DNA from: Candidatus Kuenenia stuttgartensis
Lineage (GTDB): Bacteria > Planctomycetota > Planctomycetia > Planctomycetales > Planctomycetaceae
DNA: 49,449 nucleotides
Reading direction: 5' to 3'
Assembly: GCA_945861865.1 (NCBI GenBank)
Contig: CAMAWN010000018.1
Location: 1 to 49,449 of the forward strand
Part shown: positions 1-6,856 of the stretch, piece after piece
Layout: each line of letters starts with the position of its first letter
How positions within the stretch are numbered: the stretch's first letter is position 1
The notes under the pieces: generated by a model
What the model was told of the DNA's origin: nothing
The model's input: only the letters and a program-made list of their open reading frames with translations
Databases searched by the model: none
Made by a program: the position numbers and the translations under genes

Positions 1-170
1 GAACTACAGACGAATCCGGCACCAATGCAGAAGATCGCCAGGTAAGCGCCGGTCTTGCTCTTGCGGCCCCACCATTTCAGCGCGAACAAAATCTGCACCA
101 CGAAGCCGAACAACGGCAGCAGCCAAGCGGCAGCCAAGAGCCATTTCAGTGTGATGCCGAGTGATTCCAT
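1..170 (-). CDS. nuoL: NADH-quinone oxidoreductase subunit L, N-terminal part (cut by window edge)
   Basis: Only the first 56 codons are present; the gene runs out of the left edge. The visible protein starts MESLGITLKWLLAAAWLLP and shows one hydrophobic helix followed by a second segment (GAYLAIFCIGAGFVCS). This is the usual start of NuoL, the antiporter-like proton-pumping subunit of complex I. The identity rests mainly on position: it begins 2 nt after the nuoK stop, as in nuoKL gene pairs. There is no strong ribosome site, so translational coupling to nuoK is likely. With so little sequence NuoL is a positional call, but no other family fits the order H-J-K-x. Confidence 0.8.
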   Translation of the reverse strand, partial: MESLGITLKWLLAAAWLLPLFGFVVQILFALKWWGRKSKTGAYLAIFCIGAGFVCS

Positions 171-172
171 GA

Positions 173-484
173 TTAACCGTGGAGTTCATCCCCGCGATCG
201 ACGTCGATCGTCAGGTGGTTATTGTAGAAGTTCAGAGCGATCGCCAGAGCCACAGCCGCTTCGGCTGCCGCTAGCACAATCACGAACAGCGAGAACACTT
301 GGCCATCGAGGCCCAGAGGAGTGAATCGCGAGAACGTGATGAAGTTCAAGTTGGCTCCGTTGAGCACCAGTTCCACGCCCATCAGCACGCCGATGCCGTT
401 CCGCTTGGTCGTCATGCAGATGACGCCGCAAACAAACAGCACCGCGCCGATGAACAAGAACGGGTTTGGTCCAATCGCTTGCAT
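173..484 (-). CDS. nuoK: NADH-quinone oxidoreductase subunit K
   Basis: The 103-residue membrane protein matches NuoK in length and pattern. It has three transmembrane helices, with GVLMGVELVLNGANLNFITF in the middle helix carrying the conserved membrane glutamate, and AAAEAAVALAIAL in the third helix carrying the second one. These glutamates form part of the proton path in complex I. A ribosome site AGGA lies about 7 nt before the ATG. The gene lies 36 nt downstream of nuoJ, with a palindromic element in the gap, and 2 nt upstream of nuoL. All four nuo genes read on the minus strand as one operon. Confidence 0.95.
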   Translation of the reverse strand: MQAIGPNPFLFIGAVLFVCGVICMTTKRNGIGVLMGVELVLNGANLNFITFSRFTPLGLDGQVFSLFVIVLAAAEAAVALAIALNFYNNHLTIDVDRGDELHG

Positions 485-498
485 GGGAAGTCCTGAAA

Positions 499-524
499 GA
501 CACGAGCGAGACGCTCGTGCCTAC
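499..524. repeat. REP-like hairpin with GTAG foot, after nuoJ
   Basis: On the minus strand this reads GTAG followed by a hairpin whose stem CACGAGCG pairs with CGCTCGTG across a very short loop. The GTAG foot supplies the TAG stop codon of nuoJ (521-523). It is a single (unpaired) unit of the GTAG-type family seen at ten other sites in this window. Confidence 0.8.
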
Positions 525-1234
525 GATTTCGTTCGTCGTTTCGTTCGAGCGAGGTACGCCGCACCCACCAACACAACCAACAGATGCACGGAGACAATTT
601 CAAACGGCAGGAGATAGCCAGCGCTCAGCTTCGGTTCCGACGCCGAAGCTTCCGGCATTTCCATTACGGGCGATCCGGGAACAACAGGAGCCGTATTCGG
701 CACTTTCCGAGAAGCGGACGGAATACTGAGGTTCAAGTCACGGTCAGGACGAAGCGATAGAAAGCTCAGACCCAACTGACGGGTCGTGTTCCCTTGCTGC
801 GCCGGATTGAATCCGCCTTCGACCGCTTTGGCGTGTGTACCGAAGGCGACCTTTGATGCGACACCTTGTTCCTTGTCGGTATCCATCCAGCGAACCGACG
901 TCACGGTACTGGCGACGATGAACAAGAAGATGACGCCAATGAGACCCGACAAAATGCCATCCGCCGCAGAACTCTTGATCCGAGTGAACGGCCCGGTCGC
1001 GGTCAGCATCACGCCGAACACAATCAGCACCAACGTGCCGCCGACGTAGACCAGCAACTGTGTCGCACCGACGAAGTCCGCACCCAGCAGCAGGAACAGA
1101 ACCGCCGTCGAGCCGAGCGTCAGCACCAACGAGAACGCCATGCGGACGACGTTCTGAGACACGCAGACAGAAATCGCTCCGCCACACGTCAACGCGGCGA
1201 ACAGCCAAAACAGAATGATCTCAGCAGAGCTCAT
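521..1234 (-). CDS. nuoJ: NADH-quinone oxidoreductase subunit J
   Basis: The N-terminal half is clear NuoJ: four close helices with SQNVVRMAFSLVLTLGSTAVLF and QLLVYVGGTLVLIVFGVML. The protein has 237 residues, longer than the usual 165-185. The extra length is a polar stretch of about 75 residues (roughly 120-200: TDKEQGVASK through SASEPKLSAG) between the fourth helix and the last helix (YLLPFEIVSVHLLVVLVGAAYL). The ATG overlaps the nuoH stop as ATGA, and a GGAAGGGGG ribosome site precedes it. The TAG stop is provided by the GTAG foot of a palindromic repeat. No nuoI lies between nuoH and nuoJ. Confidence 0.93.
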   Translation of the reverse strand: MSSAEIILFWLFAALTCGGAISVCVSQNVVRMAFSLVLTLGSTAVLFLLLGADFVGATQLLVYVGGTLVLIVFGVMLTATGPFTRIKSSAADGILSGLIGVIFLFIVASTVTSVRWMDTDKEQGVASKVAFGTHAKAVEGGFNPAQQGNTTRQLGLSFLSLRPDRDLNLSIPSASRKVPNTAPVVPGSPVMEMPEASASEPKLSAGYLLPFEIVSVHLLVVLVGAAYLARTKRRTKS

Positions 1235-2499
1235 GGCTGACCCCCTTCCGGAGACGCCGCGGAAACCTTCACGGCTGCGGGGGTGATGCCGGTCGATTTA
1301 ACACGCTTGATTTCGCGAATCACTCCGGGTTGCACCAATCGCTCGCCAGCCGGAGCACCGATGATCGAGGTTTGACCGGACATTTTCGCCAGCACCAACG
1401 GATAGGCGACCGTCCCGGCAAACAAGAAGCAACTGATCGGGATGAGGTACTTCAAACAGGTCGTCATGACTTGGTCGATGCGCAGCCGAGGCAACGTCCA
1501 GCGAACCCAAATCTGCACGCAGACCAGGACCGACGACTTGATCAAGAACACCTTCAGGCCGATCACGTTGGCGATGAAATTCCCCAGCCCGTCCGGGAAG
1601 GCGGTCTTGATCGCAGTGATGATTCCTAAGCCATCGTCCCAACCGCCGAGGAATAGCACGACTGCCAAACCGCTCACGAGGAACATGCTGGCGTACTCGG
1701 CCAGGAAGAACAGCGACCAGCGGAACCCGCTGTATTCCGTGAGGAATCCAGCGACCAGTTCGCTTTCGGCTTCGGCGAGATCGAACGGTGCTCGCTTGCA
1801 ACTAGCCGTCGCGCAGGTGAAGTACACGAAGAACGCGAAGAAGTTGAACGGATGCAGGACGTTCCAATTCCAGGCACCACCCGACTGAAGCAGCGCGACC
1901 TCGTTCAGATTCAGCGTCCCCGCCGTGATGATCGGACAAAGAGCACAGATCGCCATCGGGATTTCGTAGCTGACCATCTGGGCTCCTTCGCGCATAGCTC
2001 CGAAGAGTGCCCACTTCGAGCCGCTCGAATAGCCAGCCAGGATGACTCCCAAGACTTCCAGTGACAGGACTGCCAGCGTCAGAAACAAACCGACGTCGAG
2101 GGTCATCGCCGCCCAGCCATCCGAAAACGGCAGAGCGATGTATCCGACGAATGACGCCACCACGACGATGTACGGAGCCAGCCGAAACATCAGCCCGTCC
2201 GCATCTTTCGGGACGAGGTCTTCTTTTTGAATCAGCTTGATGCCGTCCGCGAGCGATTGCAGCCAACCAAACTTGCCGCCGCAACGAGTCGGACCCAAGC
2301 GGTCCTGAATGCGGGCGGAAACTTTTCGCTCGGCCCAAATGAAGAGGCCCGCCGGCAAGCCAAACCAGGCTCCGACCAAAGCGACATGCACGACCGCCGC
2401 GACGATCATCGCGGTCGATTCGTCAAGCTGGCCAAAGAACGGCACGCCGTTCGTGTGGAGATACTCCGCCAGAGAGTTGGCAGCCAACAGTGTGTCCAT
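1231..2499 (-). CDS. nuoH: NADH-quinone oxidoreductase subunit H
   Basis: NuoH anchors the quinone site of complex I. Diagnostic blocks are present: FIWAERKVSARIQDRLGPTR near the N-terminus, QSLADGIKLIQKED, YEIPMAICAL, and CKRAPFDLAEAESELVAGF with EYSGF after it. The protein has 422 residues from the chosen ATG (MDTLLAANS), against about 325 in E. coli. The excess is in loops and a C-terminal tail (REIKRVKSTG onward). The open frame extends upstream to 2631, but that stretch (MLREGAFFPRPK and on, arginine-rich) does not look like NuoH, so the inner start is preferred. It is first in the visible nuoH-J-K-L operon; nuoE/F/G/I are not nearby. Confidence 0.93.
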   Translation of the reverse strand: MDTLLAANSLAEYLHTNGVPFFGQLDESTAMIVAAVVHVALVGAWFGLPAGLFIWAERKVSARIQDRLGPTRCGGKFGWLQSLADGIKLIQKEDLVPKDADGLMFRLAPYIVVVASFVGYIALPFSDGWAAMTLDVGLFLTLAVLSLEVLGVILAGYSSGSKWALFGAMREGAQMVSYEIPMAICALCPIITAGTLNLNEVALLQSGGAWNWNVLHPFNFFAFFVYFTCATASCKRAPFDLAEAESELVAGFLTEYSGFRWSLFFLAEYASMFLVSGLAVVLFLGGWDDGLGIITAIKTAFPDGLGNFIANVIGLKVFLIKSSVLVCVQIWVRWTLPRLRIDQVMTTCLKYLIPISCFLFAGTVAYPLVLAKMSGQTSIIGAPAGERLVQPGVIREIKRVKSTGITPAAVKVSAASPEGGQP

Positions 2500-2920
2500 C
2501 GTCCATTCGGCACGTTGTCGCCGGCGAAGATTTCGCCCGCGTGGATTTCGGAACCCACCGGCGGAAGCGACCCGCCGGCCGATCTGTTGAGCCGCTTTTG
2601 GACGCGGGAAAAACGCTCCCTCTCTCAACAAACCAAGCCTCAGCAGCTCCCGCCGAGGCCCAAGGAGCGGAGACTATGACAAAACAAATTTCGGGATTCA
2701 AGCGACTCCGAACGCCTCTCGCGGTGCTCTCCGGCGGGCTTACCAACCAGTGCCGAATCCTCTTCCCTGCCCGTTAGCCGTTCAACTCGCCAAGCTGGTT
2801 CGTTAGTCTGACGCCACTCTCCGCGAAGGTCGTTTCTGGAAGCTTGCCTTTCACCCTCCGCGAACCGCTGCATGGCGGCCTGCCGAGATGATTGAGTCCA
2901 CAATTCAAGAGGTGCCTCTC
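2500..2920. other. Intergenic region, divergent between nuoH and the cupredoxin-like gene
   Basis: About 420 bases between two divergent genes, so it should hold both promoters. I see no convincing coding frame, tRNA or repeat. Open frames here lack family features and ribosome sites. A ribosome site AAGAGGTG at about 2907-2914 belongs to the plus-strand gene at 2921. Confidence 0.5.
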
Positions 2921-3727
2921 ATGAAAACGAACCGTTTCCTGTGGCGAACGACGCTCGTCGCGACCCTATCGGCCTGCATCATTCCCGTTGCTTCACCGGC
3001 TCAGGCTCAGAAGTCGGGCAGCTTGACCGGCCAATTCATTCTTGAGGGGGACGTCCCCGCTGTGGACGAAGTCGAGAACGTCAAAGAGCCGATCTGCGCT
3101 AAGCGAGTGCCAACCGACGAACTGGTCATTAATAAGGACAACAAGGGGATCGCCAACATTTTTGTGTTCATCCCCGCACTGAAGAAGCCGACGGTCCATC
3201 CTGACCTCGCCAAGTCGAAAGTCAAAGCGGTTGTGCTCGATCAAAAGAACTGCCAGTTTCTCCCGCATGCGCAAGTGATGCGAACCGATCAAGTTCTGTT
3301 GGTGAAGTCGATGGACAACTGCAACCACAACACGCGCCCGAACCCGATCAAGAACAACCCGGACAACTTCGCGGTCCCCGCCAACGAGCGCACCGGACTC
3401 CCTTGGAAAGTGAAGGTCGCGGAAAACAACCCGACGCAAGTGAAGTGCGACATCCATCCCTGGATGACCGCCTACGTTTTGGTTCTCGACCACCCTTATG
3501 CCGCCGTCACTGACAAAGATGGCAAGTTCAAAATTGAGAACCTCCCCGCCGGCGAATTGGAGTTCCGCTATTGGCACGAACGTGCGGGCTACCTCATCAA
3601 GGTCGAAAAGGTCGTGGATGGAAAGCCCAAGTTTGAGAACACCGTGAAGATCGCCATTGAAGCCGATAAGACAACCGACCTCGGGATAATCAAAATGAAG
3701 GCCGAGAAGTTCGCCAAACAGAATTAG
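2921..3727 (+). CDS. Secreted cupredoxin-like protein with carboxypeptidase-regulatory-like domain
   Basis: The 268-residue protein has a signal peptide (hydrophobic stretch to ASPAQA, about residue 29). A cupredoxin-like beta fold is suggested by a possible copper site: His136 in NCNHN, then Cys176, His179 and Met182 in CDIHPWM. A segment at about 190-222 (AVTDKDGKFKIENLPAGELEF) resembles a carboxypeptidase-regulatory-like beta sandwich. Such proteins are common in planctomycetes and are often named methylamine-utilisation or plastocyanin-like; a role in periplasmic electron transfer or copper binding is inference. The start is set by an AAGAGGTG ribosome site 6 nt before ATG 2921. A palindromic element separates it from the next gene. 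Confidence 0.75.
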   Translation: MKTNRFLWRTTLVATLSACIIPVASPAQAQKSGSLTGQFILEGDVPAVDEVENVKEPICAKRVPTDELVINKDNKGIANIFVFIPALKKPTVHPDLAKSKVKAVVLDQKNCQFLPHAQVMRTDQVLLVKSMDNCNHNTRPNPIKNNPDNFAVPANERTGLPWKVKVAENNPTQVKCDIHPWMTAYVLVLDHPYAAVTDKDGKFKIENLPAGELEFRYWHERAGYLIKVEKVVDGKPKFENTVKIAIEADKTTDLGIIKMKAEKFAKQN

Positions 3728-3752
3728 CCACGCATTGCCGCAAGAATCAGAT

Positions 3753-3802
3753 GGGAGGGCGAGTCTCCCGCCGAGCCGGTTCGGCAGGAGCCTCGCCCTC
3801 CC
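3753..3802. repeat. Palindromic intergenic element, GGGAGGGCGAG type
   Basis: The left arm begins GGGAGGGCGAGTCTCCCGCC and the reverse complement of the right arm begins GGGAGGGCGAGGCTCCTGCC, so the unit is a 50-bp imperfect inverted repeat. Each arm can also fold on itself. It has no GTAG foot. It lies 26 bp after the cupredoxin-like gene and ends 31 bp before the next start codon. Confidence 0.75.
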
Positions 3803-3833
3803 GCTCTTTCGTGAATTGCAGAAGGACTCCCGT

Positions 3834-4853
3834 ATGATCGCCGCTCCGCAAGTGATCCTCAGCGCGTTTGCCGACGAAGCTGCCAATCGCAAAACCGCGT
3901 TGGAACAACTCTCCGCGCTCGCCGCCGTCGGCCTGAAAAGCTACAGCCCGAGATTCATCGATGTGAATTCCACTGGCGAGGTCAAGCACGTCGTCACGCT
4001 CAGCAAGGCCGAATACCGAACGCTCGCCAAGCTCAACGCCGAATACGGCGTCCGCGTCACGAGCATCGGCTCGCGCATCGGCAAGGTGAAGCTGAAAGAC
4101 AAAGAGGACGGCTCACACAACAAATTCGTGCCGTTCAGGGAGTACCTCAAGACCGAAGTCTTCTCGACGATCAACGCCGCGAAGGAACTCGGCACGACGC
4201 TGATTCGCGGCTTCTCGTTCTACCCACCACGCGGCGAAGACCCCAAGCCGTACTTCCAGCAAGCGGTCGATCAGATCGGCCTGATTGCCGACCTGTGTGC
4301 GAAAGCGGGGCTCGTCTACGGCCTCGAAATCGAACCGAACCTGATCGGCGACACCGGCCCGATGATGGCCAAGCTGGCTCGCGCGGTGAAACGCAAAAAC
4401 ATGCTTCTGATCTTCGACGGCGGCAACGTCGCCTGCCAAAACAAAACGCCGCAGCAGTGCTACGAAGAATACCTCGCGATGCGCGACCACCTCGGCTGGA
4501 TGCACATCAAAGACTACAAGATCGACCCTTCGATGACCTGGACCGGCACCGTCGATGAAGAGGGGCTGAAGAACTTCGTCCCCGCCGATCGCGGCGACGC
4601 CGGTCACGATCTGGTGCTCAAAGACCTGCGCGAGCACCTGCCGAAACTCGAAAAACGGATCAAGTCGCTCGGCGCCCCTGGTTTCTTCCTGGAGGTCGAA
4701 CCACACCTCAAAGGTGGCGGCCAGTTCGGGGGCTTCAGCGGCCCGGACGGTCTGGGCGTCGCCGTTCGTTGTCTGTGCCGGTTGCTCGACTACGTCCAAA
4801 TCGGCTATCAACTCCGCACGTTCGACGACATCCGTGCGTTGCGCGGGTTCTGA
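3834..4853 (+). CDS. Sugar phosphate isomerase/epimerase family (xylose isomerase-like TIM barrel)
   Basis: The 339-residue protein has the AP-endonuclease-2/xylose isomerase-like barrel pattern. Strand ends carry candidate metal ligands: GLEIEPN (Glu), LLIFDGGN (Asp), GWMHIKDYK (His and Asp) and [13 protein letters not shown] (Glu near the C-terminus). This family holds isomerases and epimerases of sugars and inositols; the substrate cannot be read here. ATG 3834 is chosen because GAAGGA sits 7 nt upstream; the frame before it is made of the repeat at 3753-3802. Planctomycete genomes carry many paralogues. The gene is followed by a REPIN-like element 5 bp after its TGA. Confidence 0.8.
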   Translation: MIAAPQVILSAFADEAANRKTALEQLSALAAVGLKSYSPRFIDVNSTGEVKHVVTLSKAEYRTLAKLNAEYGVRVTSIGSRIGKVKLKDKEDGSHNKFVPFREYLKTEVFSTINAAKELGTTLIRGFSFYPPRGEDPKPYFQQAVDQIGLIADLCAKAGLVYGLEIEPNLIGDTGPMMAKLARAVKRKNMLLIFDGGNVACQNKTPQQCYEEYLAMRDHLGWMHIKDYKIDPSMTWTGTVDEEGLKNFVPADRGDAGHDLVLKDLREHLPKLEKRIKSLGAPGFFLEVEPHLKGGGQFGGFSGPDGLGVAVRCLCRLLDYVQIGYQLRTFDDIRALRGF

Positions 4854-4858
4854 GTTCC

Positions 4859-4919
4859 GTAGCACAGGCGTCTCGCCTGTGTCGATCGTGCAAAACACAA
4901 GCGAGACGCCTGTGGCTAC
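4859..4919. repeat. REPIN-like inverted pair with GTAG feet
   Basis: The 61-bp unit starts GTAGCACAGGCGTCTCGCCT and ends with the complement of GTAGCCACAGGCGTCTCGCT. Each half forms a hairpin with a CACAGGCG-type stem and the two halves are inverted about a spacer of about 20 bp. It sits between the isomerase stop and the Trm112-like start. Confidence 0.85.
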
Positions 4920-4929
4920 GTTGGCATTC

Positions 4930-5151
4930 ATGTCCATCAACCTTCAGTCCTACGCTCAACTGCTCGTCTGCCCTGCTTGCCAATCCAAGCTGGTGGTCGA
5001 TGGTCATAGTTTCGTGTGCCGTTCCGAATCCTGCCGTTTGAAGTACGAAGTGAAGGACGACATTCCGGTCATGCTGTCTGACGAAGCTCAGCCGATCGCG
5101 CCGGAAGAATGGGCTGCAATCATGCAGCGAGCCACTCCCGTCAACTTGTGA
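4930..5151 (+). CDS. Trm112-like small zinc-binding protein
   Basis: The 73-residue protein has the Trm112/UPF0434 layout: [11 protein letters not shown] near the start, then [21 protein letters not shown]. The four cysteines (14, 17, 30, 35) would hold zinc. The sequence up to DDIPVML is typical of the bacterial family, whose eukaryotic members activate methyltransferases. The ATG at 4930 is the first good start, 10 bp after a REPIN-like element; the longer open frame upstream is repeat sequence. It ends 5 bp before rfbC and may be co-transcribed with it. The partner is unknown. Confidence 0.8.
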   Translation: MSINLQSYAQLLVCPACQSKLVVDGHSFVCRSESCRLKYEVKDDIPVMLSDEAQPIAPEEWAAIMQRATPVNL

Positions 5152-5156
5152 TTTCC

Positions 5157-5702
5157 ATGCAAGTCGAAACCACCGCGATCTCTGGCTTGCTGTTGATTCA
5201 GCCGAAGGTCTTCCGAGACTCACGCGGCTTCTTCACCGAGACTTTCCAGCGTCAGCGCTACTGCGACGCCGGCATCGTCGCCGACTTCGTGCAAGACAAT
5301 TTCTCTCGCTCAGCGAAGGGGACGCTGCGAGGCTTGCATTACCAGATTCCGCATCCGCAGGGAAAATTGGTGCAAGTTCTCTGCGGTAAGATCTTCGACG
5401 TCGTCGTCGATCTGCGCAAGCCGTCACCGACCTTCGGACGCTGGCTCGGCTTTGAACTCAGTGGCGAGACATGCCAGCAGGTGTATGTTCCGCCGGGCTG
5501 TGCTCACGGCTTTTGCGTGCTCAGTGAGACCGCCGACTTCACCTACAAATGCACCGACCGGTACTTTCCAGAGCACGAACGGACGCTGCTCTGGAACGAC
5601 CCTGCAATCGGTATCGAATGGCCACTGACGGACGAACCGATCCTCTCGAACAAAGACCGCGCCGGCGTGCCGCTGGATCGAGCTGAAGTCTACGCCGAGT
5701 AA
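5157..5702 (+). CDS. rfbC: dTDP-4-dehydrorhamnose 3,5-epimerase
   Basis: RfbC/RmlC makes dTDP-4-dehydro-L-rhamnose for cell-surface polysaccharide. The 181-residue cupin carries the family blocks: VFRDSRGFFTE near the start, LRGLHYQ with the catalytic His61, Lys70 in PQGKLVQV, VYVPPGCAHGF, Tyr130 in FTYKC, and NDPAIGIEWP near the C-terminus. Length is typical. ATG 5157 (MQVETT) is preferred over an in-frame upstream ATG that overlaps the Trm112-like gene. The other dTDP-rhamnose genes (rfbA, rfbB, rfbD) are not next to it. The TAA stop is 1 bp before a GTGGGG-type palindrome. Confidence 0.93.
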   Translation: MQVETTAISGLLLIQPKVFRDSRGFFTETFQRQRYCDAGIVADFVQDNFSRSAKGTLRGLHYQIPHPQGKLVQVLCGKIFDVVVDLRKPSPTFGRWLGFELSGETCQQVYVPPGCAHGFCVLSETADFTYKCTDRYFPEHERTLLWNDPAIGIEWPLTDEPILSNKDRAGVPLDRAEVYAE

Positions 5703-5703
5703 C

Positions 5704-5772
5704 GTGGGGCAGGTTTTCAACCTGCCCGGGCAACGATTCTTTTGGAACGGGCAGGTTCAAAGCCTGCCCCAC
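5704..5772. repeat. Palindromic intergenic element, GTGGGGCAGG type, inverted pair
   Basis: The left half is GTGGGGCAGG, a TTTTCAA loop, then CCTGCC. The right half is the inverted copy ending CCTGCCCCAC. The halves pair with each other and each also forms its own hairpin. The unit fills nearly the whole rfbC-pdxA gap and ends 4 bp before the pdxA ATG. A single half unit recurs at 9837. Confidence 0.85.
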
Positions 5773-5776
5773 GAAC

Positions 5777-6802
5777 ATGACCTCCGTACTTCCCACGATT
5801 GCTCTCACCCTCGGCGACGTTGCCGGCATCGGCCCCGAAGTCGTCGTGCGAGCGTGTGCCGATCCGCGAGTCCTCTCCGCGTGCCGGCCGGTAATCGTCG
5901 GACATCCCGAGGTCGTGCGACGCGCGATCGCTCACACGGGGTCGCCAATCAAAGTCTCCGAAGTCACTCAGCCGGATGAGTCGCCTCCGAGCAACACGCT
6001 CGCCTGTTGGAATCCACCGGCAGCACCGCAAGAGGTCGTCGATGTCCCTCCCGGCCACAACGACGCTCGCGCCGGTCGAGCGGCCTACGAATACCTCGTT
6101 GCCTCTGCGAAGGCCGCGCTGACGAATCAAGTCGATGCAATCACGACCGCGCCGCTCAGCAAAGCCGCGTTGCATCTCGCCGGGAAAAAATATCCCGGCC
6201 ACACCGAAATCCTTGCCGAGGCCTGCGGCGTGCGCGACTTCGGCATGATGCTGTTTCTACCAAGTGGCGGGGCGGTGAAATCACCGCACGGTCTCGGAGT
6301 TGTCCATGTCACGCTGCACACGTCGATCCGCAGCGTCCCGGACCTGCTCACGACGGCAGGCGTTGCCGAGAAGATTGAACTCATCGACGGTTTCTTGTGT
6401 CGCATCGGTTGTCCGAGTCCGCGCGTCGCGGTGTGTGCTCTGAATCCGCACGCGGGCGAGGAAGGAATCTTCGGCGACGAAGAATCGCGGATCATCGCTC
6501 CCGCCGTGCAGGCGGTTCTCGGTCGTGGACGTATCAACGCCACCGGCCCGCTGCCCGCCGACACACTCTTCCGCCGAGCCGCCGCCGGCGAGTTCGACGC
6601 TGTCGTCGCGATGTATCACGATCAAGGGCACATCGCCTTCAAACTGATTGGCTTTCAATCCGCCGTGAACGTGACGCTCGGCTTGCCGATCGTCCGCACC
6701 AGCCCCAGCCACGGCACCGCCTTCGACATCGCCTGGCAACACCCCGCCGATGCGAGCGGAATGATCGCGGCGATTTTGATCGCGGCGAAGCTCGCTCCGT
6801 AG
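5777..6802 (+). CDS. pdxA: 4-hydroxythreonine-4-phosphate dehydrogenase (PdxA family)
   Basis: PdxA oxidises 4-phospho-hydroxy-L-threonine in DXP-dependent pyridoxal phosphate synthesis. The 341 residues carry the N-terminal LTLGDVAGIGPEV, the YPGHTEILAE block, and three histidines spaced like the PdxA metal site (181 in VTLHTSI, 225 in LNPHAGEEG, 281 in YHDQGH), ending with VRTSPSHGTAFDIA. The YHDQGHIAFKLIGF and GTAFDIA forms also resemble PdxA2-type enzymes that act on sugar-acid phosphates, so the exact substrate is open. The ATG is 4 bp after a palindrome and has no evident ribosome site. The TAG stop comes from a GTAG repeat foot. Confidence 0.88.
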   Translation: MTSVLPTIALTLGDVAGIGPEVVVRACADPRVLSACRPVIVGHPEVVRRAIAHTGSPIKVSEVTQPDESPPSNTLACWNPPAAPQEVVDVPPGHNDARAGRAAYEYLVASAKAALTNQVDAITTAPLSKAALHLAGKKYPGHTEILAEACGVRDFGMMLFLPSGGAVKSPHGLGVVHVTLHTSIRSVPDLLTTAGVAEKIELIDGFLCRIGCPSPRVAVCALNPHAGEEGIFGDEESRIIAPAVQAVLGRGRINATGPLPADTLFRRAAAGEFDAVVAMYHDQGHIAFKLIGFQSAVNVTLGLPIVRTSPSHGTAFDIAWQHPADASGMIAAILIAAKLAP

Positions 6803-6856
6803 TTCGGACGCCGACGTCCGAACGATCCACCGACCGAACGTAGGCGTCCGGTCTAC
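6799..6856. repeat. REPIN-like inverted pair shared by two convergent genes
   Basis: The left half starts GTAGTTCGGACG and folds as TTCGGACG/CGTCCGAA. The right half on the minus strand starts GTAGACCGGACG. The left GTAG gives the stop codon of pdxA (6800-6802) and the right one gives the stop codon of the DUF1501 gene (6853-6855). It fills the entire convergent gap. Confidence 0.9.
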
